Source: Distichodus sexfasciatus (Eukaryota; Chordata; Actinopteri; Characiformes; Distichodontidae). From it: DNA of 64,000 nucleotides. The notes under the pieces are model-generated. The model was not told the DNA's origin, ran no database searches, and saw nothing but the letters and a program-made list of their open reading frames with translations. Made by a program: the position numbers and the translations under genes. The DNA lies in contig JAVGVS010000001.1 in assembly GCA_032718565.1 (NCBI GenBank), positions 1,302,001-1,366,000 of the forward strand, written 5' to 3'. Positions 1 through 11,865 of this stretch are shown here, in pieces. The first letter of the stretch is position 1, and every line of letters begins with the position of its first letter.

Positions 1-1860
1 CTGCACACATTCTCTACTTCTGGCTCATTCTGTGTTCTGTCCAGTTAAACTTTGTAAATCACTACTGTATATCCTTGGACACTCGTTAAAATGCCTTATA
101 ATTTGTACAGCAATATCCATATTTTTGTATTTCTATTTATACTATTTATACATTTTTAAAAATCCTTTCGCTCTTAATGTCTTAGCAACAACCACCAAAG
201 CAAATTCCTTGTATCGTGTCAACGTACTTGGAAATAAATTTCATTCTGATTCTGATGCAACATGACGGAGGTGTAATCTGGTGGTGAGAATTGCAAGAGA
301 CAGACATGAAAATGACAAAAAGTGTGTAGTTATGAACATTTCAAGACTGGGTAAAAAATAAGTACTGAGTCGAATGTACAAATAAACCAGCCTCCAACAA
401 TAACACAACATTCAGAAAGCATCAAGATAATAACACATTTCTTCAGTAAGTTTGGTCTACGCACACAGTCGAGCTACAAAGCTTAATGTGAGCGCTTTCT
501 ATCATACATCAGTATGACTGCTAGTTGAAGTTAAAGCTAGCAATGAATGTACGTTAATTGTGAGTATATGCAATAGCTATTTGGGGCCGATCAAATGTCA
601 AGCAAATGTGTCAGAAAAAAAACCTGTACAAGCTGGCAACCACGACTCAACAACAACAGTAACAACACGTCAGCGCAGAGCAGCCACCACACGACACGCC
701 AACAGCTCTGCTGACATGCTACAAGCGTGTTATGACTCATGTCATCGCTCATGTCTGCATGCACGATGCTGTACACACGTGTTCTTACGCGTCCCCAGTG
801 TCACGACCCAAACCTCTCCACACGGGGCGACTTCCCACCACTGTGGCCATATGTCCGGCGCAATGTCTCTCTCTGTAGGAAGAGGGAGCAGGACAGAGCA
901 GAGACGCCAGGACAGTGATGAAAAACAGTAACGCAGAGGCCCAGTCCACTGATCCGGGTTTAAATGGGGGATGGCGCACATTTTCCACAGCACATGTGCG
1001 TATGGACAAAATGTCAATATTAGACTTTAAATAAAAGATACCAATCTGAATAATAAAGGAATTTAAAACAGTTAAAGGATGCACCTTCTTTCTCAACCTT
1101 TCTTTGTTATTTATGAGTAATTATAAGCCCCAATATTGATTTATCTCCAATTAGCTCATATTGTCTGACAATACTGTCACACTGAGATGCGATGTACTTT
1201 TCAAAATAGCTGTATATTTGAGTAAACTTAATTTTCACATGATTGTTTCACATAATTTTTTTCCACCCAAATAAACCATAACATCTGTCTCTTTTTACTA
1301 AAACGTAACTTATTAATGTAATCTTTAATGATGGCACTATCTGATACATGGGGTCCAAAAACGACTCAAATAACTGGATCTGGTATCGGTGGCATTGGGA
1401 CTATCTGTAAATACGTGCACGCACAATTCATTCTGCATGGGATGTGGCACTGCGGTAAAGCTGGTCTATTGTTCGACATTTATACACACTGATATGTCAA
1501 CGAGCAGAACTGTGTTTAAACTAATTTTTGAGATGTTATTTTTATAATAAATAATATAGCATATACATATGGAAGTAGATTTCCAGGATTTTTTTTTAAC
1601 TATAACCAAACTGTCTGTTTCTATTTTTCTATATTAATTTTTTTTACTCGCTAACATTATAAAATGGAAATATATACATTTTCTCATTAACTGAAACTGA
1701 AGAAATATTGGAGCTCTGGCCATTTTTAGCCAATTTGGACTCATTTTGGCCTGTAATTCATTTTTGACTTTTTTCTGGGAGAGAACTACATTTTTGCACA
1801 AGATAAAGATGGCGTTCCACATGAGAGTCGCGTCACAATAACACGTCGGAATAATCACTG
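1..1860. other. Non-coding stretch, no gene seen
   Basis: AT-rich sequence with short overlapping open frames in both strands and no splice-site pair or family resemblance. It may be intron of the minus-strand gene whose start-codon exon is proposed at 5137-5191, but no further exon of it could be found here. Confidence 0.4.
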
Positions 1861-2300
1861 AATGTATCAAGTAAATGTCTGTATTGTAAGTAGAACGCTG
1901 GTTGTTTTAGTTATTTATCAGCTAAAAATGAGTTCGGTCTGTAATAAATGAGAAGATTTGACTGAACTGGAACGCTTCAGCAAATGACTTTCCTATGAGA
2001 GTCGTGCGTACTAACAAACAGCGCATGTGTTCACATCACGAAAAATGTCAGTGATATGTTTCTACTGGTCTCCTTCTTGCTCTTTTTTTATGGCGGTCGG
2101 CATCCAGCTTAATGGTGCTTTACTTTGCGGCTCTGCGGCTTTGGTTAACTTACTGTACATATGTACATAACAACGTAGACCCAACAAATCGATCATTAAA
2201 TTAATTGCCATCTATCTTAATAATCGATTTTAACTGATTTAATCGATTAGTTGTTGCTGCCTTAATCAGTTTGATTCAATTTGATTTAAAATGTAGAGCG
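1860..2300. repeat. Probable hAT-like transposon remnant
   Basis: Two hints suggest a decayed DNA transposon. The string AGTAGAACGCTGGTTGTTT near 1891 recurs near 3899 inside a well-bounded hAT-type element. The 2220-2260 stretch is a run of ATCGATT/AATCGATTAG motifs, typical of subterminal sequence in fish hAT MITEs. A similar TCGATTAATTTCTGATTAAT string occurs at 4478-4500. No terminal repeats or target duplication could be found, so the ends are guesses. Confidence 0.3.
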
Positions 2301-2395
2301 ATTATAAAACCACATTACATGGAATTCATCTATATTTTTTCCTTATATACAAATATATAAATGAGCTGTCTTTTTAAAGGATATTTTTCCTTGTT

Positions 2396-2530
2396 TAGTT
2401 TTCAACTCCATATCGGAGTGACTCTAGAGCAACTTGGGATTAAGGGTCTTGCTCAGGGACCCAACAATGGTAGTTCCGGCAGCAGGATAGAGCTGGACCT
2501 ACAACCTCGTCACCACCATTCACCCAGAGT
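2396..2530 (+). repeat. Teleost dispersed repeat family C fragment
   Basis: Contains the phrase GGATTAAGGGTCTTGCTCAG followed by a degenerate run ending in ACCTACAACCTC. It matches the 18131-18250 copy (GAGTTAAGGGGCTTGCTC...) and the reverse-strand copy at 10545-10625. I recognise the phrase from a very common teleost interspersed repeat, possibly SINE-derived. Confidence 0.45.
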
Positions 2531-3568
2531 ATTGAGCTGAAAGCCTTTTTGAATATTATGATACAAGACAATGCGGTGATCTGTTACACCCATACTACCA
2601 AGAGCATAACGTTAAATAATGCAGACTACAATTTATGAACGATCCTCTCACACCCCACAAACATGGCGGATCAGGCCCGGCCGTGCAGTGTGAGGCTGTA
2701 TCGACAGTCGCAATGACGAGCAGAGTGGGAAGAAGGGAAGACCGACGAACAAGGAGAGAGCAGATGGCTGCAGCTCCGGCAGAACAATGGCTCCCAGGGA
2801 ATCCGCCATTGGCCAATCGCTGAGCGGAGAAAACAAACGCCCAGATGCTCTTTCCGACCTCCAGTGGCTCTGAAGACTAACAGGAGAGAGCAGGGTGTGT
2901 GTGGGTGTGCGTATGTGTGTGTTCAAATCGGCATGTGTACGTGTGCAGATTTCTTCTTAATCAGCATCACGTCATTAAGACTAAACAAACTCGGAGGTCA
3001 GCGTACATAATTTGAGGAGCCAATCAAGCCCTCATCACAGAGGAAAAAAGGGTTGCGACGCAGCTACGCAAGCACCATTTGAGATCTGGGCTTATTATGA
3101 AACCACACAACAGAGCAGAACTTTTTTTTCACATCCTACTTTCCCTCCCAATCTGCTTCATTTCTGCTTGGCTGAAAAAACGCAGCGAAATTCAGCTCAA
3201 TCCCGCTTACATAATTCACTCATCTGAATCTTAAGCGCGCCGCAAAACGAGATCTCCCACCGCTTGCCACAGACACCTTTCTTTTCAGATCTAAAAATGC
3301 AGCAGCAGAAAGCAAGTGACATTTACGCATGACAGACGAAACCTCTCCATTAGGTATTGTGCAAGTCGGGGGCTGTAAAAGAAGCAGGTTTGTACAGCGC
3401 ATTAGGAACATTGTGTTCAGATGAGCGTTTATAGTGAAAGGCTGTCTCTCCTTCCAGTGTGGAACTCAGAGTCAACAGAGAACTCGCAGGGTTTTTAAGA
3501 CTTCCTTGGATGTAGCTGTAACCCCAAATAATTATCACAATTAAGTGTAAATGTTCTCATTAGGAATA
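2531..3568. other. Non-coding stretch, no gene seen
   Basis: Unique-looking sequence of moderate GC with a short GT-rich run near 2893-2945. Open frames here (60-90 codons) overlap on both strands and show no coding signature. Confidence 0.4.
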
Positions 3569-3576
3569 ATGAAAAT

Positions 3577-4225
3577 TGGGGATGCACCGAAATGAAATTT
3601 CTGGCCGAAACCGAAAAACAAGGAAACACTTGGCTGAAAACCGAAAGCTGAAACACTGAATGAAATTATGTAATTTTTTTGTACCACTGCTGTTATGGCT
3701 GGCACTGTGTGTACTTACCTCACTAAAGGTCAAGGCATGCTTCAGAGAATCAATCAATTACAAAACTAGAAAAAAAATTATTTAACACTGAATGCTGACA
3801 TTCCAACAGTGCACAATATCAAATAAAATAAAATTCTAAATAAAAGGTTCTACTTGGCTCCACTCCTGAAGAGACTACAGACCTGAAACTGTGTTGTGAG
3901 TAGAACGCTGGTTGTTTTTGTTTTTTTCATCTTTTCGCTCAAGCTCACTGAGTTCCGTCAAAGACAGAGTCCAATGGACGGAAATCCATCATACCCACCT
4001 TCAGACACCACAGGTTGCAGGTAGCGAGAGGACGATAGCGAGTGGGTTGTGGGAGACGATGCCTCGCATTGGTTTGGCTTTAATCATGTTAAGGCTGAGG
4101 CGGGCTGAAAGTGTCCGGTCATAATTAAAAGCCATTTCTTGCATTTTTAATTTTCATTTTTCTTGGATTGATCACATCACAATCCTGTTTCGACCGTGTT
4201 TAAAAGTCTTTTCGGTGCATCCCTA
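3577..4225. mobile_element. Non-autonomous hAT-type transposon (MITE), 649 bp
   Basis: Both boundaries are clear. The left end reads TGGGGATGCACCGAAATG and the right end TTTTCGGTGCATCCCTA, giving terminal inverted repeats of about 15 bp (consensus TAGGGATGCACCGAA). The 8-bp sequence ATGAAAAT sits immediately outside both ends (3569-3576 and 4226-4233), the target duplication length of hAT transposons. The interior has no transposase frame. It contains a minus-strand GAG|GTAAGTAC splice-donor-like site at about 3713-3721, perhaps left from a parental transposase gene, and a 19-bp string shared with the 1.9-kb region. It is a dead passenger copy, mobilised in the past by a transposase supplied in trans. 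Confidence 0.88.
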
Positions 4226-4233
4226 ATGAAAAT

Positions 4234-5136
4234 GATTTTTTTTTTAGCATTTTTTAGCTTGTTTTCTTTTCATAGTTCACTAGCACTGTTTTACGCCATA
4301 AATATGCCTAAAAGACTGGGATATTTTTTTCTAATGAAAGAGTAAATATCGTTTAAGTTAGCATGTGACAGTACACATCGTATCATTTTTAAAGGGGAAA
4401 GTATGAACAGTTTATGTATAAACTATTAACAGAATTTCACAAATACCACCAAAGGCACCATTACATCAATTAAAAGTTTCGATTAATTTCTGATTAATTT
4501 CCCAGCTCTAGGTCTGGCTTTTCTCTGTTCTTCCAGATCAGGCCGTTTGAAGCCCGAACGATAAAGTGACGGCTGTTTAGGCGGCGCTGGGTGAACGGCT
4601 CTGCCGTAAAAAAATGCAGTGCTGAGGCCGAGCAAAAGCTTTATGTGCTTAAATTTGTGCCACATGCTCGCATAGCCTCACGGCTGCACCACTGACAGGT
4701 CCATTACCCTCGCTGAAATAACCAGCTTCCTGGCCGCAAAAAGGCGCATTTCATAGGTGCGCGGAAATCCCAAAGCCGCCGTTTGTGGGGATGGGATCTA
4801 CGAGGAGACGGCAGCCTGCTGTGATCTGGTGACAGCCGATTCTTAGCTTCACACAGTGACTCATCGCTGGGCTTCGTGAACGAGACGGCAAGGAAAGGGA
4901 GCAAGAAAGGAAAAATAACAATCCTTCTGCCGACTCATAAATCAACCTTTATACTCGGGGACCAAATCAAGCTTGTGCGTACATCTCAGGTTTTTAATAC
5001 GCTCCCATCTGCTGGTCTCTCCCTACAACATCCCCTACCTGGCATTTAGAAATTTGTCGCCAGCACTCACCGCTAACGGCGTGGTTTAAAGGGCTGCCGC
5101 GTAACCGTCTTGCCCATGAGTCAGTACCTGACTTAC
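4234..5136. other. Non-coding stretch with small hAT-like remnant
   Basis: Mostly unremarkable. Positions 4470-4508 carry a TCGATTAATTTCTGATTAAT string ending CCCAGCTCTA, which resembles the end of another hAT MITE. The 4510-4960 part is GC-richer but shows no coding support. Confidence 0.35.
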
Positions 5137-5191
5137 CTTTCTCTTCAGAGTTCATTTTATTGTTTTGATCAACTAAAGACCCTTAACACAA
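5137..5191 (-). CDS. Candidate start-codon exon, minus-strand gene (product unknown)
   Basis: Read on the minus strand, a pyrimidine-leaning tract ends in CACTCAG (AG at 5193-5192). A 55-base exon follows, then the strong donor AAAG|GTAAGTC (GT at 5136-5135). Inside the exon a TAA at 5185-5183 lies in frame upstream of an ATG at 5155-5153, which has A at -3. The frame reads MNSEEK and breaks after the first base of the next codon (phase 1). This has the form of a second exon that ends the 5' untranslated region and opens the protein. The CpG block at 11.1-11.9 kb, which has a good minus-strand donor at 11491-11497, is the natural place for exon 1. Six residues are too few to name a product, and no later exon was found between here and position 1. 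The splice motifs and in-frame stop are seen directly. That the exon is used is inference. Confidence 0.42.
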
Positions 5192-8100
5192 CTGAGTGGT
5201 GATATAAAGAATAGAAAATATTATTAGGCAGAAACACACTTATGTAGCTATAGAGCCTAGCCAATAAATTAAATAAATATGACGATATTGCTGGCTGATG
5301 TAAGCTACCTGTCAAAAATGACAATGCAAAGAGGTTAAGTAGTTTGTCCGCTGGAGATTGTATAGCAACTTTGTGTGATTTTACACACTGACATATAAAA
5401 ATTGTAACATATATTTAGCTATATTTTTGATCAAAATACTATTTATAATCACATATATATTTAATTTTAAACTGCATTATCGCATGCTATATTAATAAGG
5501 ACTGTGTAGTTAAATAACTACATATTACATAATGTTAGCTTATTCATTTATCCCTTTTATGTGTTATATTTATTATCAATATAGGAAAATATCATGAATA
5601 TATATATTCTCCAATTATTGAAGTCAGTATTGGTCTTTTGAAAAATCAGCCTTTAACAAAAACATTCTCAAAAGAATCTTTAAGCATTTTTTAAGTGCCA
5701 CTTTGATTTTTTTAGGAAAACAAAATCTGATCAGAGTAACTTACATTTCCATTTATTTTGTCCTGAGCATCACCAAAAATGAAATACACTGTGAAAGGAA
5801 AAAGCTCAATAGACACAGTCTCCAAAAAGCATGAACTGTTACGCTAATGAACAAGTATGTACATCATCATTCTCTCTGATGCATGTTGAGGAGAGAACTC
5901 TAGTCAGAGTATTCTGGTTTTGCAACGAACAAACAGCAGTGTCACTTAAAGGTCACATGACAAACACGGTCATTAAAGCTTTGTTTACAACAAATCATTT
6001 GTCCTCTTGCACGCAAGCACATTACAGAATGACGAAGAGTGTCGTCTCCATGGCGTACGAGGACACGGGCCCAGCGTGGCGTAAACCAGCGTCAGGAGAA
6101 ACGTCCGCCGTCACGCCGAGCGCCGCCTGCAGCTCCAGAGTCGCTTGAGTGTTTAAATAAAGCACAGAGTCCCTGCAAGGTGCAAGACAAGATACGTGTC
6201 TGGACTTATCCCGGCAGAAGCCTCACGACAATGACTTAAAAAATAATAAAGGTCATGCAGTGTTTGAGTTTGGAAGCGTGCAGATCTCTGGAGAACAACC
6301 CCAAAGCCAAACAACACCAGACGGGACACAGCATCAGTCGCCCTCATCCCAAAAACTGTTGTTTTGTTTGAAAAGTGTCTCATAATGGACGGCAGCTCGG
6401 CAGAGAGAGCTAATTCCCCAAACTCATTACTGGTAATAAACATGATTTGTTCATCGTCCAATAAAAAAAACTAATGAAGTGATGAGGTGGGTATAAAAGG
6501 AATATGAGCTTAGCCGAGAACTGGTGAAATTATGATTTTTTTAAGTAATTTGACGCAAACTGCATCAAGGTTACAGCGTCATTTATTTCACAACAGCCTG
6601 CTCACACAACTCGTGAATATTTAACGTGCAGTGAGGACCTAAGTGACTTTGCCAGAGGGTCAATCCTGCATCAAGATGGGATGGTGTCCATATTGTGACC
6701 CTCCATTCAGTGCAAATAAAGTGTGATGCTATCACCAGGCCTTGATGGATACAGGCTTTGTCATGTGCGTTAGCCCATTTTTCATTTCCATCCATTCATC
6801 CACCCGTCCGTCCGTCCTGTGATAGAGGTTACGAAACAGGTTACAAAATGTTTCCTCTATAAAGGCCACCCAACTGATCCTGTCCTCTGCGAAAATCTTA
6901 AGACTTTTTTTTGCCTGTTCCAAAAAGGAATTACGCAACAGAGGTCAGCACTGGAAGAAAATCTTGTCACAAAACAAAAAAAACATGACCTGCGGGAGAC
7001 AAATCAGCTTTTGGGAGAATGAGATGGTGCTGACCGGATGTAGCTCCTAGGAAGCAGAAAGGACGTTGCCATTATGACCACTGCGGTTTCATCCCCAAGC
7101 TGACAATAAATGACCAATATTTTTGGTCATAATGTCAGAGTCAAAAGTGACAGTACAGCCCAAAATCCCAGTCCAAGCTAACCTCCAACTCCCATGATGC
7201 CACAGCAGCCCACATCGAAATTGAAGTAGTTACAGTCCAATAAACCTTGTCCTAAAACATATCGCCATCCAAGCTTGAGTAGCTCATTCCCAATATGAAC
7301 ATTAGAGTTCAGAGGAACAGCATCAGGAAGAAAGTAAGGGAAGGAAGAGTTGCAGCTCAGTTTTTCCGCATGGACTGAAACATAACGACTGAGCACTGCT
7401 GTTAGCACAAACCTCCACGCCTGCTAATTAAACAGCAATTCAGTCTGTGCAAGCGGGCAATAATGTATTAATTATAAAAGGCAGACTCGGCAGTCAAAGA
7501 AACGCCTGTTTACATGGTTCACTCTTTATTCCGCAAACATTCCCCTCAATACTTGCCATAGATGAAAGGGGAAAAGCTTATTCTACTCCTGCTGTAACAC
7601 AACATTCCAGCCGTGAGCTGCACTCTGCTTCTGGAGACTGATCGTTTGCTAAAATAGAAGGCAAATCAAACAAAACAACGCAGATAGTCACATTTACCGG
7701 TGAACACTTCATCCTCCGCGTTCGCCGTTTTACCTCCTCGCCTCCCACTTAACTTCAAGGAGCCAAATATTAGAGAGGATTATATTTGCATTGAAGTGAT
7801 ATAAGGAGATAAAAATACATAAGAACCAATACGAGAGGCAAAGACATTCCCTGTAAGGCAATTTAATGTGCACACCAAAGCTCCCCAACCAGTTCTGCAT
7901 TATTATTTCTGTGCATTAAACCATACATCAACTCACCAGACTCCCTGCAACAGCTCATAATTAAAAGGGGCCTGGGGACTTGATATAATAATATAAGTGC
8001 TGATAACTTTCACTGCAGTAATTGTCCGATATTTACTCTAGACTGAAGAAAAGCCTCAGGGTTGATGTTAACTCTTCCATTATGAAGCAACTAAATAATT

Positions 8101-8329
8101 AAATAAACAAGACTGTGTGTTAATGTTAAGACTAACAAAACGTAATAATGACACACCATTAAAAAGGAGTTGATCACAGGGGTACATGTGTAACAATTAT
8201 AACAGCACATTTAAAATGAGATGTCATTTTTCCATTTCATTTTCTCCTTAAAAGAAATGTTATTTTTACATTGCCATTCCATGTTTTGATGCCTCTCCTT
8301 TATTAAATAACCGGTTAGAAAGTTACAGG
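5192..8329. other. Putative first-intron sequence, no gene seen
   Basis: Very AT-rich at 5200-5760, then mixed unique sequence. No repeat copy with recognisable ends and no splice-bounded frame. Under the divergent-promoter model it is intron 1 of the minus-strand gene. Confidence 0.35.
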
Positions 8330-8570
8330 AGAACTGTTAATTAGGTGCTCTGTAAAAGGATGTCATCCCATCTGTTAGGTAGGAACACAGTGACCTGTTA
8401 GACCCCAATCCACAGGCTTATTTTACCTAGATGCTTTTCAATGTTAGACTGCCATTTAGCAAATGACAGAATTAATTAAGTCTAGCTCGTTGTCTAATGC
8501 ATATTTACCTGACAAGTGTCGCAATTCTTTTAACATAAAGCCTAAAATTAGAAATCAAAATTAATCAGAG
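8330..8570. promoter_or_regulatory. Candidate conserved non-coding element
   Basis: High-complexity, repeat-free block with a cluster of homeodomain-type cores (GAATTAATTAAG near 8470) and an octamer-like ATGCATATTTAC near 8498. This composition is typical of deeply conserved vertebrate enhancers lying in introns of regulatory genes. Composition is all that can be seen, so the call is weak. Confidence 0.2.
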
Positions 8571-8819
8571 GACAAGACTGACCATGAATGACCTAGTGTT
8601 GGCACCACCTCCACAACACTTAACACATTATTTATGTGTATCCAGAAGATTATTTCATAGATTGTTTCTGTAATTCACATAATGTGGAAAATGTTAAGCA
8701 CAACGTTGCATAGATAATTCATCTTACCACCTCTAGTGTGCAGAGCCTTTACAAGCAAGAAAAAATCTAAAAAGGCAACAATTTTACTTTTGGTCAAGTA
8801 ATGTTAGGAAAATAATCAC

Positions 8820-8960
8820 CTCTGGACCAAGAGATCATGGCCATCATTAGGCCTTATCCCCAAATTGCTCCCAGGGAAACTGTACCTGACATTAGAAAAA
8901 TAGAGGTTGCTCAGGATAAGAGCATCTGCTAACTGCCATAAAAGAAAATGTAGATGTAGT
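8820..8960 (-). repeat. Teleost dispersed repeat family C, minus orientation
   Basis: The stretch GATAAGAGCATCTGCTAACT is the reverse of the GCATTTAGCAGATGCTCTTATC module common in fish genomes. The same module starts the copy near 30512 and is recognisable near 18088 and 10360. The upstream CAAATTGCTCCCAGGG belongs to the same family. Confidence 0.5.
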
Positions 8961-10344
8961 ATAGTAATAATAAATAATGTTAGCTTTCAGTTATCTAAAA
9001 AGGAAAATATACAGGTTTTTGTCTACTTTCAAACACGTTTGCCTCAAAAATAGATTCAATTTCCATTCTTCAAACTGTGTCCAATACCTGTTAAAAACAT
9101 TGCATCTGCTTCCCCTGTTCTGTGTAGATGAACTAAACAGCAACGCAAGTCAAACCAGTGGCATTAGGATCAAATATAATTGGACATACAGAGCCGTGAC
9201 AGCAAGAACAAAACCCTTACCCGGTAACCCCCAACCCCCAACTCTGAACCCCGTCCTTTAATGAAATGCCTGATATACAGAGTGGCTTTGCACTGCCCTC
9301 AGGCTTAATTTACCCCTCTGTTTGCCAGTGCTGACCGTGCACCGCTCTAACTGCACATCAGCTGGTCAGAACAGATTAACCGATGTGGTGTACATATACG
9401 TAGGGCTCCGGCCCAAACAAGCTGTTAACGAGCTCTCTGTGATACTGTTTGGCAGGCCCAAAGCTACAAAGCCTAGCCAGGCTCTTTATGACAGCCAGGA
9501 TTAGAGACGAGTCCTGTCCATGCCTTACGTGCCGCTTCAACGCAACATCATAACGTTCTGAGCTGGCTGTGCTGCATTTGTTGGGGTCCTCGATGAGACA
9601 AAAACAATCAGCCTAACAGACGCAACAGCAGGGATCAAATCACGCCATAAAGTGACACTCGACAGGGCGTCCAACAAGCAGATCTGCCCCCAAAGTAAAG
9701 TAGCAGACTTTCTCCCTAGAGTAACTAACAGCTGATGTATGGGGCTGGAGAGTGAAACTGAGACAGCAGTGTAGTGTTAACAAGAGCCAAGCAACAACAC
9801 ACAGGGTCTAAAAGGTCAAAAACACAAAAAAGCAGGCAGTTAGAACACCAATAAATTATGCAGAAGTGTTCCTGGAGGCATAGTTTGCCCTGGACAAAAA
9901 GACATGCAACTTTTGTTGGCTTTGCTACTACCAGGTAGAGTTCATCAAGTCGTCTCAAGCTAATAATGTGCATAGCCACGTCTTTACGAGGCCCTAATAT
10001 GACATCGGAACGCTGACAGCCCTTGTGATTAAGCAGACAAGGCTTTTGCTCATTCAGTAAAAACAGCTGCCAGGCGTCTGCCACCACAAGCTAAACCCAG
10101 GGGTGGCACACTTTTCGGTCGAGGGTGAACGTAGTGCTTTTAGTCGGCCGCTCAGCCTCCACACCACTGCAGTGCTGGTTTAACACACAGCGGGGGGAAG
10201 AACTTGCTATCCTGAAAAAGCCTTGGCAAGAAAGTGCCAAAGTAAACTGTAAACTGAAAAGTAGATTTAACAGCTACCAAGATACTGGGATCTCAGAAGA
10301 AAAACAGCGGATCACTTAGTGCCTGGTTGATTGTTGCATATATA
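8961..10344. other. Putative intron sequence, no gene seen
   Basis: Unique sequence with no splice-bounded frame. Longer open frames (up to 120 codons at 9725-10087, minus) resemble no known family and lack good Kozak or splice context. Confidence 0.35.
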
Positions 10345-10625
10345 AATAAAAAGCAATAAGCAGATGCTCTTAGTTTCTAATTACAGGGACCATCTCGTTA
10401 AGACTCTTGTTCAAAGGTGGTAAGATAAAACTAACTGATTATCCTACCACTAGCCCAACACCATCACCAAATTATGACCGCCACATTTGTTATGTAATGG
10501 ATTTTTCTTCAACGTGATCTAGGATACTCAGTAACAGAGCAAGAGGTCAGCCTGACTCCCAGATCTTCCACCACAACTGAGCCTCAGAGCAAGACTCTTA
10601 ACCCCAAGTTGCTGCAAGGAGATTG
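10345..10625. repeat. Two family C fragments, opposed
   Basis: A plus-oriented piece begins near 10360 (AGCAGATGCTCTTAG). A minus-oriented piece at about 10545-10620 has the reverse of GCAACTTGGGGTTAAGAGTC. They could be one rearranged copy or two separate insertions. Confidence 0.4.
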
Positions 10626-11406
10626 TGCTTGTAAATAGGAAACAGAAGTCACTTCAAATGAGCGAAAAACAAAAAGCAGCAAGTGTTAAAATGTATTTGA
10701 TAAGCATATTTATGATAATTTCTCTTATTTTTAAGGACAGAATTCATGCATTTATAAAGCTAACCCTTTGCCGAGGTAAACAGCGGTGTAGACCAGGTGT
10801 TACCTACAGTGCACTACTCCCAGAAATCAAGAATGTAATCAATCTTAAAATGGGTTTCAAGTCTGCACTGCTCTACCCCGGTGCGCACCGAGCCTCCTGG
10901 CTCTCTGACTCACTTTTCCATTGATGTAGGAGCGCATTTTCCCCCAAAAAAATCCCGCTGCTGCATTTCACCTGTTCTATACATATTTTTCGTATTCTAT
11001 GTATTTTATGTAATCTTTTTTCCCAATCACACCTGGTTCCACCTACAGGCTTATTTATACAGTGCCTATTTATTGATTCGATAAAGACCTAAAGAGCGTG
11101 TGGTACAGGAGCCACTACGGGAGCGGGAAACGTTTATCCACGCGCCGAGCTTGTGGACGGAACTCACGCGCCTCGGAACTGCATTATGACACGCTCGCGC
11201 GTCGCGCTCTCCGCCGCAGAACGAGCAACAACGGATCCCCGAGCGTGGCGTACCAATCTGCCTTGTAAACACCGGCGCTGAGATAATAGCAGGCACGTTA
11301 AAATCGTAAACAAACGGGAAAGCTCGCGCAAATCTCTCGCTTGCCATTGTCGGTTAACCCACGTCGAATGGATCTGGGATAATATTACATAAACATAGTC
11401 AAATAA

Positions 11407-11419
11407 ATATATATATTAT

Positions 11420-11452
<33 letters not shown>

Positions 11453-11453
11453 T
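11407..11453. repeat. (TA)n microsatellite
   Basis: Nearly uninterrupted TA repeat lying in the middle of the CpG-rich block. Its length is likely to vary between individuals. Confidence 0.95.
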
Positions 11454-11497
11454 TAAATACATCCCACGCGAACGTGCAAAAACACGTCAATACTCAC

Positions 11498-11700
11498 TGA
11501 ATGCGCGGTTGTGCAACGGCGATCGGTAGTGGTCGAGACTACAGACGCAGCCGTTCGTCCTCCATTGAAATAAAACTTGAAAAAGACGCTCGGTTCTGCC
11601 TCCTCAATGGCTGCCGGTACCGGGATCGACGAGTTAGTGTAGTGGGGAAGCCGAGCGACGTAACAACACAAACCGCATTTGATCAGACGGCGGCCTAAGA
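11498..11700 (-). other. Candidate non-coding first exon (minus strand)
   Basis: On the minus strand the CpG-rich sequence ends in GCATTCA|GTGAGTATTG, a good 5' splice site (GTGAGTA at 11497-11491). Minus-oriented CCAAT boxes lie about 60-120 bases further upstream (11756-11821), which would place the start of transcription near 11700. That upstream boundary is a guess. No convincing ATG-led frame runs into the donor, so this would be untranslated leader joined to the exon at 5137-5191 across an intron of about 6.3 kb. Confidence 0.3.
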
Positions 11701-11865
11701 CACTCGCGCGGGGTCGCTCGTCGGGAGCGAGCAACGTGGTCCGAGAAACGTGCAGTGATTGGCTACAGCGGGAGCGCGCACGCCCACAGCCTGAGACGAC
11801 ACGCACGTCCCTTATTGGACGGTAGACCCATCGAGGGGTGGGGCAAAGAGTCAAGGTTTAAGACC

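Larger units (their letters stand above)
11094..11865. promoter_or_regulatory. CpG-island-like promoter block, possibly bidirectional
   Basis: By hand count this block holds roughly 75-80 CG dinucleotides, while most flanking lines of 60 bases hold none or one. It is split by a (TA)n microsatellite at 11407-11453. Two CCAAT boxes read on the minus strand (GCCAATCAC near 11756-11764 and GTCCAATAAG near 11812-11821). A third, CCAAT on the plus strand, lies near 11253. GC-rich strings such as GAGCGCGCACGCCC resemble NRF1/Sp-type sites. No TATA box is positioned convincingly. The minus-strand splice donor at 11491-11497 and start-codon exons on either side (5137-5191 minus, 20991-21060 plus) suggest it starts transcription in both directions. 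Dense CpG and CCAAT are seen. Direction and genes are inference. Confidence 0.6.

Noticed and set aside
11453..11854. 133-codon minus-strand frame in the CpG block
   Set aside because: CpG-rich DNA has few stop codons. The frame crosses the proposed splice donor and resembles no protein.
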